DNA of 64,000 nucleotides, taken from contig CP018783.1 in the NCBI GenBank assembly GCA_002025645.1, positions 1,860,001 to 1,924,000 on the forward strand, written 5' to 3'. This document shows positions 13,373-22,572 of the stretch, piece after piece. The notes below the pieces were generated by a model. The model saw only the letters and a program-made list of their open reading frames with translations. It was not told where the DNA came from and did not search any database. Position 1 is the first letter of the stretch. The number at the start of each line of letters is the position of its first letter. This DNA comes from Curtobacterium pusillum. GTDB taxonomy: Bacteria > Actinomycetota > Actinomycetes > Actinomycetales > Microbacteriaceae. A program made the translations under genes and the position numbers.

Positions 13373-14412
13373 CAGACCACCGTTCCGAACTGCTGCGAGA
13401 AGCGGATGTCGCCCTCGAGGAAGTCACGCATGTCGTTCAGGCCGTTGCGGAACTGGAGCGTCCGCTCGATGCCCATGCCGAAGGCGAAGCCCTGGTACTC
13501 GTCCGGGTCGATGCCGGCGGCGCGCAGGACGTTCGGGTTGACCATGCCGCAGCCGCCCCACTCGACCCACCGGGCGCCGCCCTTGGCGTTCGGTTGCCAG
13601 ACGTCCATCTCGGCGCTGGGCTCGGTGAACGGGAAGTAGTTCGGGCGGAGGCGGATCTGCGCCTCGGCACCGAACATCTGGCGGGCGAAGTGCTCGAGCG
13701 TGCCGCGGAGGTGCGCCATCGTCAGGCCCTTGTCGATCGCGATGCCCTCGACCTGGGTGAAGACCGGCAGGTGCGTGGCGTCGAGTTCGTCGGCGCGGTA
13801 CACGCGACCAGGGGCGATGACGTAGAGCGGGAGCTCACGCGAGAGCAGCGACCGCACCTGCACCGGCGAGGTGTGGGTGCGCATGACGAGGTGCCGCTCG
13901 ACCGGCTCGACGAAGATCGTGTCGGCCATGGCCCGGGCGGGGTGGTCCGGGTCGAAGTTCAGCGCGTCGAAGTTGAACCACTCGTGCTCGAGCTCGGGGC
14001 CCTCTGCCACTTCCCATCCCATGCCGACGAAGATGTCGGCCACGGTCTCGTTGAGGAGTGAGAGCGGGTGCCGGGAGCCGTGCGCACGACGGACCGGGAG
14101 CGCGGTGACGTCGACGCGCTCGGCGTCGAGCCGGGCACGTTCCTCGGCCTCGGCGAGCACGGACTCCTGCTCGGCGACGGCCTTGTTCACCTGTCCACGG
14201 GCCTGGCCGACGAGCTTGCCCGCAGCGGCCTTCTGCTCCGGCGGCACGCTGCGCATCGACGCGTTCATCCGCGCCAGCGCGGACTGCTCGCCGGTGTGCT
14301 CGGCCCTGGCCTGCTTCAGCTCGGCGACGGTCGTCGTGGCACGGACCGCGGCGAGGGCCCGGTCCACGGCGTCGGCGACGGCCGATTCGCTGATCTCGAG
14401 AGGTTCTGACAC
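13372..14412 (-). CDS. pheS: phenylalanyl-tRNA synthetase, alpha subunit
   Basis: Class II catalytic subunit. The N-terminal coiled-coil arm (about residues 1-90) is followed by motif 2 ('YRADELDATHLPVFTQVEG') and motif 3 ('FGMGIERTL'). Starting at GTG 14412 gives 346 residues and an N-terminus 'SEPLEISESAV' like other actinobacterial PheS. A TTG at 14421 would add three residues. Neither start has a strong ribosome-binding site. Confidence 0.95.
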   Translation of the reverse strand: MSEPLEISESAVADAVDRALAAVRATTTVAELKQARAEHTGEQSALARMNASMRSVPPEQKAAAGKLVGQARGQVNKAVAEQESVLAEAEERARLDAERVDVTALPVRRAHGSRHPLSLLNETVADIFVGMGWEVAEGPELEHEWFNFDALNFDPDHPARAMADTIFVEPVERHLVMRTHTSPVQVRSLLSRELPLYVIAPGRVYRADELDATHLPVFTQVEGIAIDKGLTMAHLRGTLEHFARQMFGAEAQIRLRPNYFPFTEPSAEMDVWQPNAKGGARWVEWGGCGMVNPNVLRAAGIDPDEYQGFAFGMGIERTLQFRNGLNDMRDFLEGDIRFSQQFGTVV

Positions 14413-14444
14413 GAGGCCCAAGCCTACCGGCCCCTGGGATACCG

Positions 14445-14462
14445 CCGTCCTGTACCGGACGG
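14445..14462. terminator. weak hairpin between trmH and pheS
   Basis: CCGTCC (14445-14450) pairs with GGACGG (14457-14462) around a 6-nt loop. It lies between the trmH stop and the pheS start. Short and without a T-tract, it may only attenuate readthrough from the ribosomal-protein operon into pheST. Confidence 0.25.
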
Positions 14463-14482
14463 ACTGGGGAGGACGGGCCCGG

Positions 14483-15328
14483 TCAGGCGCCTGTGGAGGG
14501 ATGGGCCGCGCGCTGTGCGAACGCCGACTCGTACAGGCAGACGGACGCCGCGGTCGCGAGGTTCATCGACTCCGCCCTGCCGTAGATCGGCACCTTCACG
14601 GCACGGTCGACGAGGGCGAGGTCCTCTGCCGTGAGCCCACGGGCCTCGTTGCCGAAGACCCACGCGGTCGGGCCGTCGAGCATGCCGTCGGCGCGGACCT
14701 CGGGCAGGTCGTCGCCCGAGACGTCGGCGGCCAGGATCGTGTACCCGAGGCCCCGGGCACGGGACACCGCGTCGGCGAGCGTGACGCCGACCGACACCGG
14801 GACGTGGAACAGCGAACCCGTGGTCGACCGCACGACCTTCGGGTTGTACGGGTCGACGCTCCGCCCGGTGAGGACCACGGCGTCGGCACCCGCGGCGTCG
14901 GCCGCGCGGATGATGGTGCCGGCGTTGCCGGGATCACGCACCTCTTCCAGGATCGCGACGATCCCCGGCAGGCCGCCACGCGCCTCCAGGCCGGCACCGG
15001 CGTCGGGGAAGACGTCCTTGACCGACGTCGGGAACTGCTGGCACACCGCGACGACGCCCTGCGGCGTCACGGTGTCGGCCATCGCGTCGAGGACCTGCTC
15101 CGTCACGAACCAGGTGTCGACCGGTGCGTCGTCGAGCGCGTAGCGCGCGGCCGCCGTCGGGGTGACGTAGAGCTCGCGGAGGAGCTCCGGGCGGTACTCG
15201 ATCGCCTCGCGCACCGCCTGCGGCCCTTCGAGCAGGAACAGGCCCGTCTCGGCGCGCACGTCCTTCTTCGACAGCGCTGCGACGGCACGGACACGGCCGG
15301 CCTTGGGGTTCTCGAGGAGATCGCTCAC
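14483..15328 (-). CDS. SpoU/TrmH-family RNA 2'-O-methyltransferase
   Basis: SAM-dependent rRNA or tRNA ribose methyltransferase with a SPOUT knot. The N-terminal 'KKDVRAETGLFLLEG' is an RNA-binding substrate domain. SpoU motifs follow: 'VRDPGNAGTIIRAADA', 'GNEARGLT' and 'PIYGRAESMNLATAASV'. 281 residues, GTG start at 15328. A gene of this kind between rplT and pheS is common in actinobacteria. The exact target nucleotide cannot be told from sequence. Confidence 0.92.
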   Translation of the reverse strand: MSDLLENPKAGRVRAVAALSKKDVRAETGLFLLEGPQAVREAIEYRPELLRELYVTPTAAARYALDDAPVDTWFVTEQVLDAMADTVTPQGVVAVCQQFPTSVKDVFPDAGAGLEARGGLPGIVAILEEVRDPGNAGTIIRAADAAGADAVVLTGRSVDPYNPKVVRSTTGSLFHVPVSVGVTLADAVSRARGLGYTILAADVSGDDLPEVRADGMLDGPTAWVFGNEARGLTAEDLALVDRAVKVPIYGRAESMNLATAASVCLYESAFAQRAAHPSTGA

Positions 15329-15347
15329 GGGACAAGTCTAGGAACGA

Positions 15348-15378
15348 CGAAACCCCCGCCGGACCGGCGGGGGTTTCG
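15348..15378 (-). terminator. rplT terminator
   Basis: A 13-bp perfect stem (15348-15360 with 15366-15378; arms contain AAACCCCCGCC and GGCGGGGGTTT) around a GGACC loop. The TTT run of the left arm acts as a short U-tract in the leftward transcript. It ends the infC-rpmI-rplT operon 17 bp after the rplT stop and lies just upstream of the trmH start. Confidence 0.85.
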
Positions 15379-15394
15379 CGAGCAGAAGAACTGA

Positions 15395-15778
15395 CTACGC
15401 AGCCTTCGGGGCCGAGGTGTCGGCCGGGAGTGCCTTCTTGGCGGTCTCGACGAGCGCCGCGAACGTCTCGGGGTTGTTCACCGCGAGGTCCGCGAGGATG
15501 CGACGGTCGACCTCGACGCCGGCAAGGCCGAGGCCCTGGATGAGGCGGTTGTAGGTCAGGCCGTTCGCACGCGAGGCAGCGTTGATGCGCTGGATCCACA
15601 GGCGACGGAACTCGCCCTTCTTCGCGTGACGGTCGCGGTACGCGTAGACGAGGGAGTGGGTGACCTGCTCCTTGGCCTTGCGGTACAGACGCGAACGCTG
15701 GCCGCGGTAGCCCTCGGCGCGCTCGAGGATGACGCGGCGCTTCTTGGCGGCGTTGACCGCTCTCTTTACTCGTGCCAT
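15395..15778 (-). CDS. rplT: 50S ribosomal protein L20
   Basis: Binds 23S rRNA early in large-subunit assembly. 127 residues, strongly basic in the first half ('[15 protein letters not shown]', '[14 protein letters not shown]'), with the family block '[18 protein letters not shown]'. ATG at 15778. A short Ala/Pro-rich C-terminal tail is typical of actinobacteria. Third gene of the infC-rpmI-rplT operon, 27 bp after rpmI. Confidence 0.98.
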   Translation of the reverse strand: MARVKRAVNAAKKRRVILERAEGYRGQRSRLYRKAKEQVTHSLVYAYRDRHAKKGEFRRLWIQRINAASRANGLTYNRLIQGLGLAGVEVDRRILADLAVNNPETFAALVETAKKALPADTSAPKAA

Positions 15779-15805
15779 TGATCTATTCCTTTACGTTCCG
15801 GGGGC

Positions 15806-16000
15806 TCAGTGGCCGAGGAGCTTCTTGACGTTCTTCGCGTCAGCCTTGGCGAGGACCTGGTCCTCGTTGAGGCGGGCCTTGCGCTTGGCAGACTTGACCT
15901 CGAGGTTGTGACGCATACCGGCCTGCTGCTTCATGATCTTGCCGCTGCCGGTGACCTTGAAGCGCTTCTTCGACCCGGAGTGGGTCTTCTGCTTGGGCAT
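15806..16000 (-). CDS. rpmI: 50S ribosomal protein L35
   Basis: 64-residue basic ribosomal protein: '[15 protein letters not shown]', '[16 protein letters not shown]' and terminal 'VKKLLGH'. ATG at 16000 has GGAAAGG nine bases upstream. An in-frame extension upstream is open but is not L35-like and would lose this site. Confidence 0.98.
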   Translation of the reverse strand: MPKQKTHSGSKKRFKVTGSGKIMKQQAGMRHNLEVKSAKRKARLNEDQVLAKADAKNVKKLLGH

Positions 16001-16061
16001 GGTGGTGCCTTTCCGTGGGATGGATGGGGAGCCGCGTCGTTGCGGGATCGGTCGGTGGGAC

Positions 16062-16702
<641 letters not shown>

Positions 16703-16709
<7 letters not shown>

Positions 16710-16724
16710 GCGGAGCTCCTTCAA
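16703..16724 (-). promoter_or_regulatory. infC ribosome-binding site with AUU start
   Basis: Reading leftward: AAGGAG, six bases, then ATT. The Shine-Dalgarno match is perfect while the start codon is discriminated against, the arrangement expected for IF-3 autoregulation. Confidence 0.7.
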
Positions 16725-16897
16725 TCAGGTGGTGGCCGTCCGGGGCGTTTGCCCTGGACGACGGCACGAGAGAGGAGATCTGACGCACGGATCGTGACCC
16801 GTTCGGCAGCCGCCCGACGCCGACCCCTGCGGGACGGCCGACCGACGCGGACGCCGGTGGAGCGGTTGGGACCCGGTAGCCTGATGGTGCACGGCCG

Positions 16898-16941
16898 CGG
16901 GTGGGAGAGACTCCTCTTTCACGATGCTGTTCGCCCACCCG
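16898..16941 (-). promoter_or_regulatory. inverted repeat in the infC / DUF1844 intergenic region
   Basis: CGGGTGGG (16898-16905) and CCCACCCG (16934-16941) form an 8-bp stem over 28 nt. It lies about 190-230 bp upstream of infC and just before the divergent DUF1844 gene. It may belong to a long infC leader or be a protein-binding site. The rest of 16725-16989 shows no gene. Confidence 0.35.
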
Positions 16942-16989
16942 AAGGCGCACGGAAGCATCTGCCGCGACAGAGTCTAGCAGAGGAGCACC

Positions 16990-17337
16990 GTGACCGACAC
17001 CCCGCCCAACGACGCCGCCGAGGAAGCTCGCGACATCTCGGAGGTCCCCGCCGTCGAACTCATCAACACGGTCGCCGTGCACCTGCTGAGCGCCGCCGCG
17101 GTGAAGGTCGGGCTCGCCGACGACCCCGAGACCCAGACCGACCTCGACGAGGCCCGGAAGCTCATCACCGCCCTCGCCGGCCTCGTGACCGCGGCCGCGA
17201 CCGAGATCGGCGACCACCACGCCCGGCCGCTGCGCGACGGGCTCCGGTCCGTGCAGCTCGCCTTCCGCGAGGCGTCGGCGATCCAGGACGCACCGGGCGC
17301 CGGTCCGGGTGAGAAGTACACGGGTCCGGTCAACTGA
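16990..17337 (+). CDS. DUF1844 family protein
   Basis: 115-residue protein of unknown function. The core '[21 protein letters not shown]' and '[15 protein letters not shown]' match what I know of DUF1844, often found beside infC in actinobacteria. GTG at 16990 with GAGGAG upstream. Mostly helical and acidic, no membrane segment. Transcribed divergently from infC; ends in a strong hairpin. Confidence 0.85.
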   Translation: MTDTPPNDAAEEARDISEVPAVELINTVAVHLLSAAAVKVGLADDPETQTDLDEARKLITALAGLVTAAATEIGDHHARPLRDGLRSVQLAFREASAIQDAPGAGPGEKYTGPVN

Positions 17338-17344
17338 CCGACGT

Positions 17345-17408
17345 GACCAGGTGACGGACTGGAGGCGCGGTGCCAGCTGGCACCGCGCCTCCAGTCCGTC
17401 TCCTGGTC
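17345..17408. terminator. family-A bidirectional terminator (GGAGGCGCGG core)
   Basis: A perfect 48-bp palindrome (17353-17400), arms containing GGACTGGAGGCGCGGTGCC and its complement, is extended by an outer GACCAG/CTGGTC pairing. It lies between the converging DUF1844 and maltokinase genes, so it can serve both. It is the best copy of a hairpin family found also at 35046, 37314, 43961, 48105, 56571 and 59493. Confidence 0.85.
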
Positions 17409-17439
17409 GCCATCGCGAGCCGCCGTCGCGGACGTGCGA

Positions 17440-18711
17440 TCAGGTCGCGCTGCGCGTGACCAACCGCGTCACCGCGGCCAGCGGGATGCCCACCCAGGCA
17501 GGGCGGTTCCGGGTCTCGTAGACGACCTCGTAGACGGCCTTGTCGAGTTCGAACGCGTCGAGCAGTTCGCGGTGCGCGCGGAGCTCCGTCCCGGTGCCGC
17601 GCTGGTACCCGTCGAGGAACGCCGACCGCGCGGTCCGGGCCCACTCCCCCGCGTCGACCGGCTCGTCGTCCTGCGCCAGGGCGCCGGCGACGTAGTCGAA
17701 CGAGCGGAGCATGCCCGCGACGTCCCGGAGCGTCACGTCCGGCAGCGACCGTTCGGTGAGCGGTCGGAGCGGCTCGCCCTCGAAGTCGAGGAACACCCAC
17801 CCGCGCGGCTCCGGAGCGGCGAGGACCTGGCCGAGGTGCAGGTCGCCGTGGATGCGCTGCAGGTCCGGCCACGCGACCCGCTCCGCACGGGCGTACACGG
17901 CGCGGACTGCGTCGACGTGCTCGGCGACGGCGGGGGCCTCGCGTGCTGCGGCATCCAGTCGGGCGTGCATCGTCGCGATCGCTGCGGCTCGACGGGACTC
18001 GTCGGCGGGCTCGGTCGGCAGCGCGGTGGCCAGCGTGCCGTGCACCTCGGCGAGCGCGGCGCCGAGGTGGTCCGCCTCGGTCGCGAACGAGGTGCCCTGC
18101 CGAGCGTCACGGAGTGCGACGCGCCAGGCGTCCTCGAGGCCGGGCAGGAACTCCTGGGCGAACGCGAGGTGTCCGGTGGCCGACCCCTCGGCCCGACCGG
18201 TGTCGGGCCAGCTGCTTCGCAGGGCACCGTAGACGCGCGGGACCCTGGTGCTGCCCGCCGCCGACAGGGCGAGCTGGGTCGTGACGTCCGGGTTGTCGCC
18301 GTGGTGCAGGACCCGGAAGACCTTCACGATGACCTGCTCACCGGAGTCGGTGTCGCAGATGACCGAGGTGTTCGACTGCTCACCGCTGAGCACGCGGGAG
18401 GACGACACCGTGCCGATCGGCCGGAGGCTCTCCGGGTCGGCGTCGATCCGGGCGGCGAGTGCACGGATCCACTCGGGATCGGTGGTGGCATCCTGCAGGG
18501 CCTCACCGTCGGTCGTCCCGACGGGGGCCTGGTAGAGGACCGGGCCGGTGGGTGCGTCGTCGATGACGAGCCGGGTGCCGTCGTGCTCGGCGATCGTGCG
18601 GAGCCGCGGCCGCGCACCCTTCGCCGTGTACCAGCGCTGGTGGGCGATCCAGCCCTCGAGCGTGCGGTCGGTGGGCTCGGCGGTGCGGTGCTCGAGTGCC
18701 TCGTCGCTCAT
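17440..18711 (-). CDS. maltokinase-like phosphotransferase
   Basis: Probable ATP-dependent maltokinase (Mak/Pep2), which makes maltose-1-phosphate for the GlgE glucan pathway. An N-terminal cap (about 1-110, 'HQRWYTAKG') precedes a kinase-like fold. The catalytic loop is 'IHGDLHLGQVL', the metal-binding motif 'FLDFEGEP', then 'DVTLRDVAGMLRSFDYVAG'. 423 residues from ATG 18711, near the family's 430-460. No treS or glgE neighbour is present. Another sugar or aminoglycoside-type kinase is possible but less likely. Confidence 0.8.
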   Translation of the reverse strand: MSDEALEHRTAEPTDRTLEGWIAHQRWYTAKGARPRLRTIAEHDGTRLVIDDAPTGPVLYQAPVGTTDGEALQDATTDPEWIRALAARIDADPESLRPIGTVSSSRVLSGEQSNTSVICDTDSGEQVIVKVFRVLHHGDNPDVTTQLALSAAGSTRVPRVYGALRSSWPDTGRAEGSATGHLAFAQEFLPGLEDAWRVALRDARQGTSFATEADHLGAALAEVHGTLATALPTEPADESRRAAAIATMHARLDAAAREAPAVAEHVDAVRAVYARAERVAWPDLQRIHGDLHLGQVLAAPEPRGWVFLDFEGEPLRPLTERSLPDVTLRDVAGMLRSFDYVAGALAQDDEPVDAGEWARTARSAFLDGYQRGTGTELRAHRELLDAFELDKAVYEVVYETRNRPAWVGIPLAAVTRLVTRSAT

Positions 18712-18771
18712 GCAACGAACCGTACGCGGCGACGCCTGGACCGGTTCCGGGGTCGCCCCGTGCCGGCCGGC

Positions 18772-18798
18772 ACCTCGCACCGTGCGAGGTCCTACCGT
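18772..18798 (+). promoter_or_regulatory. palindrome abutting a -10 element, maltokinase/MaoC divergent region
   Basis: ACCTCGCAC and GTGCGAGGT (18772-18790) form 9-bp arms around one base. Three bases on lies a -10-like TACCGT (18793-18798). A site in that position would block the -35/-10 spacer, so a repressor operator is plausible. A related CCTCGCAC palindrome occurs at 41154-41201 as a terminator, so this could also be hairpin-type. Confidence 0.4.
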
Positions 18799-18814
18799 CT
18801 GGGAGGATGGCACG

Positions 18815-19270
18815 GTGCCGCACTACCTCGAGGACCTCGCCGCCGGACAGACCTTCACGACCCCGGGTCGCACCATCACCGAGGCCGACGTGGTCTCGTT
18901 CGCGTCGTGGACGAACGACAACAACCAGGTCCACACCGACGTCGAGTTCGCCGCGAAGACCCGGTACGGCCAGCGGGTCGTGCACGGGCTGCTCGGCACC
19001 TCGCTCTGCCTCGGCCTCATCGCCCGCACCGGGGTGTTCGAGGGATCCGCGGTGGCACTGCTCGGCATCGACCAGTGGCGGTTCACGGCCCCGGTGTTCA
19101 TCGGGGACACCCTGACGTGCGAGGTCGAGATCCTGTCGACCCGGCTGACGAGCTCCGGGAAGACCGGGATCGTCGAACGGACGGTGTCGCTCCGGAACCA
19201 GCGCGGCGAGGTCGTGCAGCAAGGGCGGATGGACGTCATGGTCCTCACGCGCGCGGCCGCGATCGACTGA
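18815..19270 (+). CDS. MaoC-like hot-dog dehydratase
   Basis: Small (151 aa) single hot-dog-fold protein, likely an enoyl-CoA hydratase-type enzyme or acyl-thioester-binding protein. Motifs: 'TITEADVVSFASWTNDNNQVH' near residues 18-38 (the Asp/His hydratase site) and 'VVHGLLGTSLCLGL'. GTG 18815 has GGGAGG eight bases upstream. No fatty-acid genes adjoin, so the substrate is unknown. Confidence 0.85.
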   Translation: MPHYLEDLAAGQTFTTPGRTITEADVVSFASWTNDNNQVHTDVEFAAKTRYGQRVVHGLLGTSLCLGLIARTGVFEGSAVALLGIDQWRFTAPVFIGDTLTCEVEILSTRLTSSGKTGIVERTVSLRNQRGEVVQQGRMDVMVLTRAAAID

Positions 19271-19300
19271 CCGAGCAGACGGCCTCGGTCTGTACCGCAC

Positions 19301-19335
19301 GCAATCGTTGCCGCGGTCTTTACAACGATGTACAA
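19301..19335 (+). promoter_or_regulatory. two LacI-type operator-like palindromes before the GH2 gene
   Basis: GCAATCGTTGC (19301-19311) and TTTACAACGATGTACAA (19319-19335) are palindromes with a central CG, the usual style of LacI-family operators. They lie 19-53 bp upstream of the glycosidase ATG. No lacI-type gene is in the window. Confidence 0.45.
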
Positions 19336-19353
19336 GCGCGCCAGCATGGACGC

Positions 19354-21219
19354 ATGAGCACGCTCGACGGCACCGTCGCCGCACCTGACACCGCCCCTTC
19401 GCCGACCCTCCCGCTCGCCTCGCGGCAGGACGGCTCGTACCCCCGGCCCCAGATGCTCCGCACGCACTGGGCCGACCTGGACGGCACGTGGTCGTTCCGC
19501 AACGAGGGCGACGACAGCGCCTGGCGCGCGGGCTTCCCCGACGCGCGGGACATCGTCGTCCCCTTCCCGCCGGAGTCCGTGGCGTCCGGCATCGACGAGC
19601 CCGGCTTCCACCCCGTCGTCTGGTACTCCCGCACGATCACCCGCGCCGAGCTCGACGCAGCGGGCCACGGCTCCACGGCCCCGCGCCTCGTGCTGCACTT
19701 CGGCGCAGTCGACCACCGTGCCCGGGTCTGGATCGACGGGCAGTTCATCGGCGAGCACGAGGGCGGGCACACCCCGTTCTCCTTCGACGTGACGGAAGCG
19801 CTGACGGGCGACGCCGACCCCGACGCCGTCCACACCCTCGTGGTCCGTGCCGAGGACGACCCGCACGACCTCACCCAGCCCCGCGGCAAGCAGGACTGGC
19901 ACGAGGACCCGCACGCCATCTGGTACCGCCGGACCACCGGGATCTGGCAGACGGTGTGGCTCGAGGCCGTGCCGACCGCGTCGATCGAGTACCTCCGCTG
20001 GACGAACGTCGACCACGGGACCGTCCGGCTCACCGTCCGACTCCGCGGCGAGCGCACCGGCCGCGAGCGCCTCCGTGTCGAAGCACGCTGGGACGAGCGC
20101 GACGAGCACCTCGCGACGATCGAGTCCACGCTCGGCGACACCTCGGACGAGTTCGACGTCGTGGTGCCGATCGCCCGGCAGACGAACGGCCAGGCCGAGG
20201 ACGAACTGCACTGGACCCCCGAGGCACCGCGGCTGGTCGATGCCACCGTCACGCTGCTCGACCGCGCCGGCGCTCCGGTCGACACCGTCGCGTCGTACTT
20301 CGGCGTCCGCACGGTCGGCGTCGACGGCGGGGCCTTCCTGCTGAACGGCCGGAGCTACGACGTCCGCAGCGTCCTCAACCAGGGCTACTGGCCGGACTCG
20401 CACATCGCCGCGCCCTCCCGTGAGGCACTCCGTCGCGAGGTCGAGCTCATCAAGGAACTCGGCTTCAACGCGGCCCGCAACCACCAGAAGATCGAGGACC
20501 CGCGCTTCCTGTACTGGGCGGACCGGCTCGGCATCCTGGTGTGGGGTGAGGCGCCCGGTGCGTACGCGTTCTCCCCGCGTGCGGTGCAGCGGCTGATGCG
20601 GGAGTGGATGGACGCCGTCGAGCGCGACGCCTCGCACCCGTCGATCGTCACGTGGGTCCCGGCGAACGAGAGCTGGGGCGTGCAGCACATCGCCACCGAC
20701 CCCGCACAGCAGGCCTACGCCCGGTCGCTGGCGGACGTCACGCGGGCGATCGACCCGACGCGTCCGGTGATCTCCAACGACGGGTGGGAGCACACGAACT
20801 CGGACATCATCACCATCCACGACTACGACGGCGTGGGCGAGAGCCTGGCCCGGACCTACGCCGACGACGCCGCACGGTCGGAGCTGTTCCACGGGATGGG
20901 TCCGTCCGACCGGTGGGTGCTGGTCGGCGGTGCGACGGACCACGGGCAGCCGGTCATGCTGACCGAGTTCGGCGGGGTGAACTACCAGCCGGGAGCGCAG
21001 CGCGAGGACGGGTGGGGCTACACCTCCGCCACGGACGGCGACGACTGGATCGCCCGGATCACCGCGCTGTACGACGCGATCCGCGCGAGCTCGTTCCTGG
21101 CTGGCTCCTGCTACACGCAGCTGACGGACACGATGCAGGAGACGAACGGCCTGCTGAACGCCGACCGCACCCCGAAGGTGCCGATCGAGCAGATCCGGCG
21201 GGCGATCACGGGTCGCTGA
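19354..21219 (+). CDS. glycoside hydrolase family 2 protein
   Basis: Beta-galactosidase/glucuronidase-like enzyme, 621 residues. A sugar-binding jelly-roll (about 25-200, 'WYSRTITRAE', 'DGQFIGEHEGGHTPF'), an Ig-like domain (200-300) and a TIM barrel follow in order. The acid/base Glu is in 'PANESWG' (about residue 439) and the nucleophile Glu in 'LTEFGG' (about 538). No signal peptide, so cytoplasmic. The start is ATG 19354; an ATG at 19346 is out of frame. Substrate (galactoside, glucuronide or mannoside) unresolved. Confidence 0.9.
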   Translation: MSTLDGTVAAPDTAPSPTLPLASRQDGSYPRPQMLRTHWADLDGTWSFRNEGDDSAWRAGFPDARDIVVPFPPESVASGIDEPGFHPVVWYSRTITRAELDAAGHGSTAPRLVLHFGAVDHRARVWIDGQFIGEHEGGHTPFSFDVTEALTGDADPDAVHTLVVRAEDDPHDLTQPRGKQDWHEDPHAIWYRRTTGIWQTVWLEAVPTASIEYLRWTNVDHGTVRLTVRLRGERTGRERLRVEARWDERDEHLATIESTLGDTSDEFDVVVPIARQTNGQAEDELHWTPEAPRLVDATVTLLDRAGAPVDTVASYFGVRTVGVDGGAFLLNGRSYDVRSVLNQGYWPDSHIAAPSREALRREVELIKELGFNAARNHQKIEDPRFLYWADRLGILVWGEAPGAYAFSPRAVQRLMREWMDAVERDASHPSIVTWVPANESWGVQHIATDPAQQAYARSLADVTRAIDPTRPVISNDGWEHTNSDIITIHDYDGVGESLARTYADDAARSELFHGMGPSDRWVLVGGATDHGQPVMLTEFGGVNYQPGAQREDGWGYTSATDGDDWIARITALYDAIRASSFLAGSCYTQLTDTMQETNGLLNADRTPKVPIEQIRRAITGR

Positions 21220-21233
21220 CGCGACGCGGACAG

Positions 21234-21302
21234 CCTGGAGGCGCGCCTCCGGTGAGCAGGAATGGTCGGGTCCCGTGGGCGGACCCGACCACTGCTGCTC
21301 AC
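21234..21302 (+). terminator. terminator region after the GH2 gene
   Basis: Two inverted repeats. GGAGGCGCGCCTCC (21237-21250) is a loop-less half-copy of the family-A core. A large hairpin follows: GTGAGCAG then GGTCGGGTCC (21252-21273) pairs with GGACCCGACC then CTGCTCAC (21281-21302). Confidence 0.75.
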
Positions 21303-21348
21303 GCGACGCGCAGGTCGGCGCGGGCAGTGGACGTGGGAGGATCGCCCG

Positions 21349-22548
21349 GTGACCAGCGCTGCGGAGACGACCCGTGCCTCCAGGCCGGCTCTGGAGGCAC
21401 GCCACAGCGCGTGGACCACTCCCCTGCTGCTGTGGCTCGCGTCCCGTGTCGTCAGCACGGCGCTGCTCGCGACGGTCTACGTCGTCGCGACCGCGAACGG
21501 GTGGACCTTCGCCTCGTACCGTCGTGACCCGTCGTTCTTCACCTTCTCGGGCTCGTGGGACGCGTCGTTCTACCGGATCATCGCGCAGCACGGGTACCCG
21601 ACGACCCTGCCGCTCGACGATGCCGGGCACGTCGCCCCGAACGCATGGGCGTTCCTCCCGGTGTTCCCCGCACTCGTGCGTGTGGTGATGCCCCTGACGG
21701 GCGGGGCGTTCTGGGTCGCCGGCGTCCTGGTGTCGGCGCTCGCCGGGGCTGGGGCGTGCGTGCTGCTGTACCGGCTCGTCCTCGCGGTGGGCTGCTCGCA
21801 CCGGGCACGCTGGGCGACCGCGCTCTTCGCGTTCGCGCCGACCGGGTTCCTGCTGCAGGTCGCCTACGCCGAGAGCACCTTCCTGCTGCTGCTCTTCGGG
21901 GCGCTGCTCGCCCTGGTGCGTCGACGGTACTGGCTCGTGGCGCCGCTCGGACTCGTGGCGGCGTTCACGAAGCCGGGCGTGCTCGCGCTGGCCGTGGCAC
22001 TCGCCGTCCATCTCGTCGTGCGGTGGGTGCAGGAGCGCCGAGCACTGCCCGTCCGGGACGCCGTGGCGATCGTGGTGTCGGGGCTGGTGGTGGCGGCAGC
22101 GGGACTGGCGTGGCCGGTGATCGCCTCCGCGGTGACCGGTCGCCCGAACGCGTACCTCGACACCGAGCTGTCGTGGTGGGTGGGGTTCGTCGGGCGGCAG
22201 CACTTCGCGCCGCTGACCCCGTGGTTCACGATGGCGGGGACGTGGCTCGGGCCGCTCGGGATCGTGCTCGTGGTCGCCGTGCTGGCGGGCGCGGTGTGGT
22301 TCTGGTGGCGGCGCGACGTCCGAGCGCTCGGGATCGACGTGTGGGCGTTCACCGCGTCGTACGGGCTGTACCTCGTCGCGGTGTTCCTGCCGCAGCAGAG
22401 CCTGCCGCGGCTGCTCATGCCGATGGCACCGCTGCTCGGGTCGGACGTGTTCGTGCGGACGCGGCGGCGGGCGGTCACGTGGCTCGTGGTCGGGGTGTGC
22501 CTGCAGCCCGTGGCGATCGTGCTGCTCTGGTTCCTCGGGTACCCGTGA
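21349..22548 (+). CDS. PIG-V-like integral membrane mannosyltransferase
   Basis: 399-residue polytopic membrane protein with about nine or ten hydrophobic segments. The early 'GSWDASFYRIIAQHGYP' resembles the catalytic loop of PIG-V/GPI-mannosyltransferase-II-like proteins, which use polyprenyl-phosphate-mannose. 'WAFLPVFPALVRVV' and 'AYAESTFLLLLFG' fit too. Start GTG 21349 has GGGAGG upstream. In actinobacteria such proteins probably decorate cell-envelope glycans; the acceptor is unknown. Confidence 0.75.
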   Translation: MTSAAETTRASRPALEARHSAWTTPLLLWLASRVVSTALLATVYVVATANGWTFASYRRDPSFFTFSGSWDASFYRIIAQHGYPTTLPLDDAGHVAPNAWAFLPVFPALVRVVMPLTGGAFWVAGVLVSALAGAGACVLLYRLVLAVGCSHRARWATALFAFAPTGFLLQVAYAESTFLLLLFGALLALVRRRYWLVAPLGLVAAFTKPGVLALAVALAVHLVVRWVQERRALPVRDAVAIVVSGLVVAAAGLAWPVIASAVTGRPNAYLDTELSWWVGFVGRQHFAPLTPWFTMAGTWLGPLGIVLVVAVLAGAVWFWWRRDVRALGIDVWAFTASYGLYLVAVFLPQQSLPRLLMPMAPLLGSDVFVRTRRRAVTWLVVGVCLQPVAIVLLWFLGYP

Positions 22549-22572
22549 CGCGGTGCGCTGCCGCTGGGCCGG

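Noticed and set aside
18823..22203. 1126-codon minus-strand frame opposite the MaoC, GH2 and membrane-protein genes
   Set aside because: Low-complexity Arg/Gly-rich translation with no domain; the plus-strand genes have clear motifs and ribosome-binding sites.
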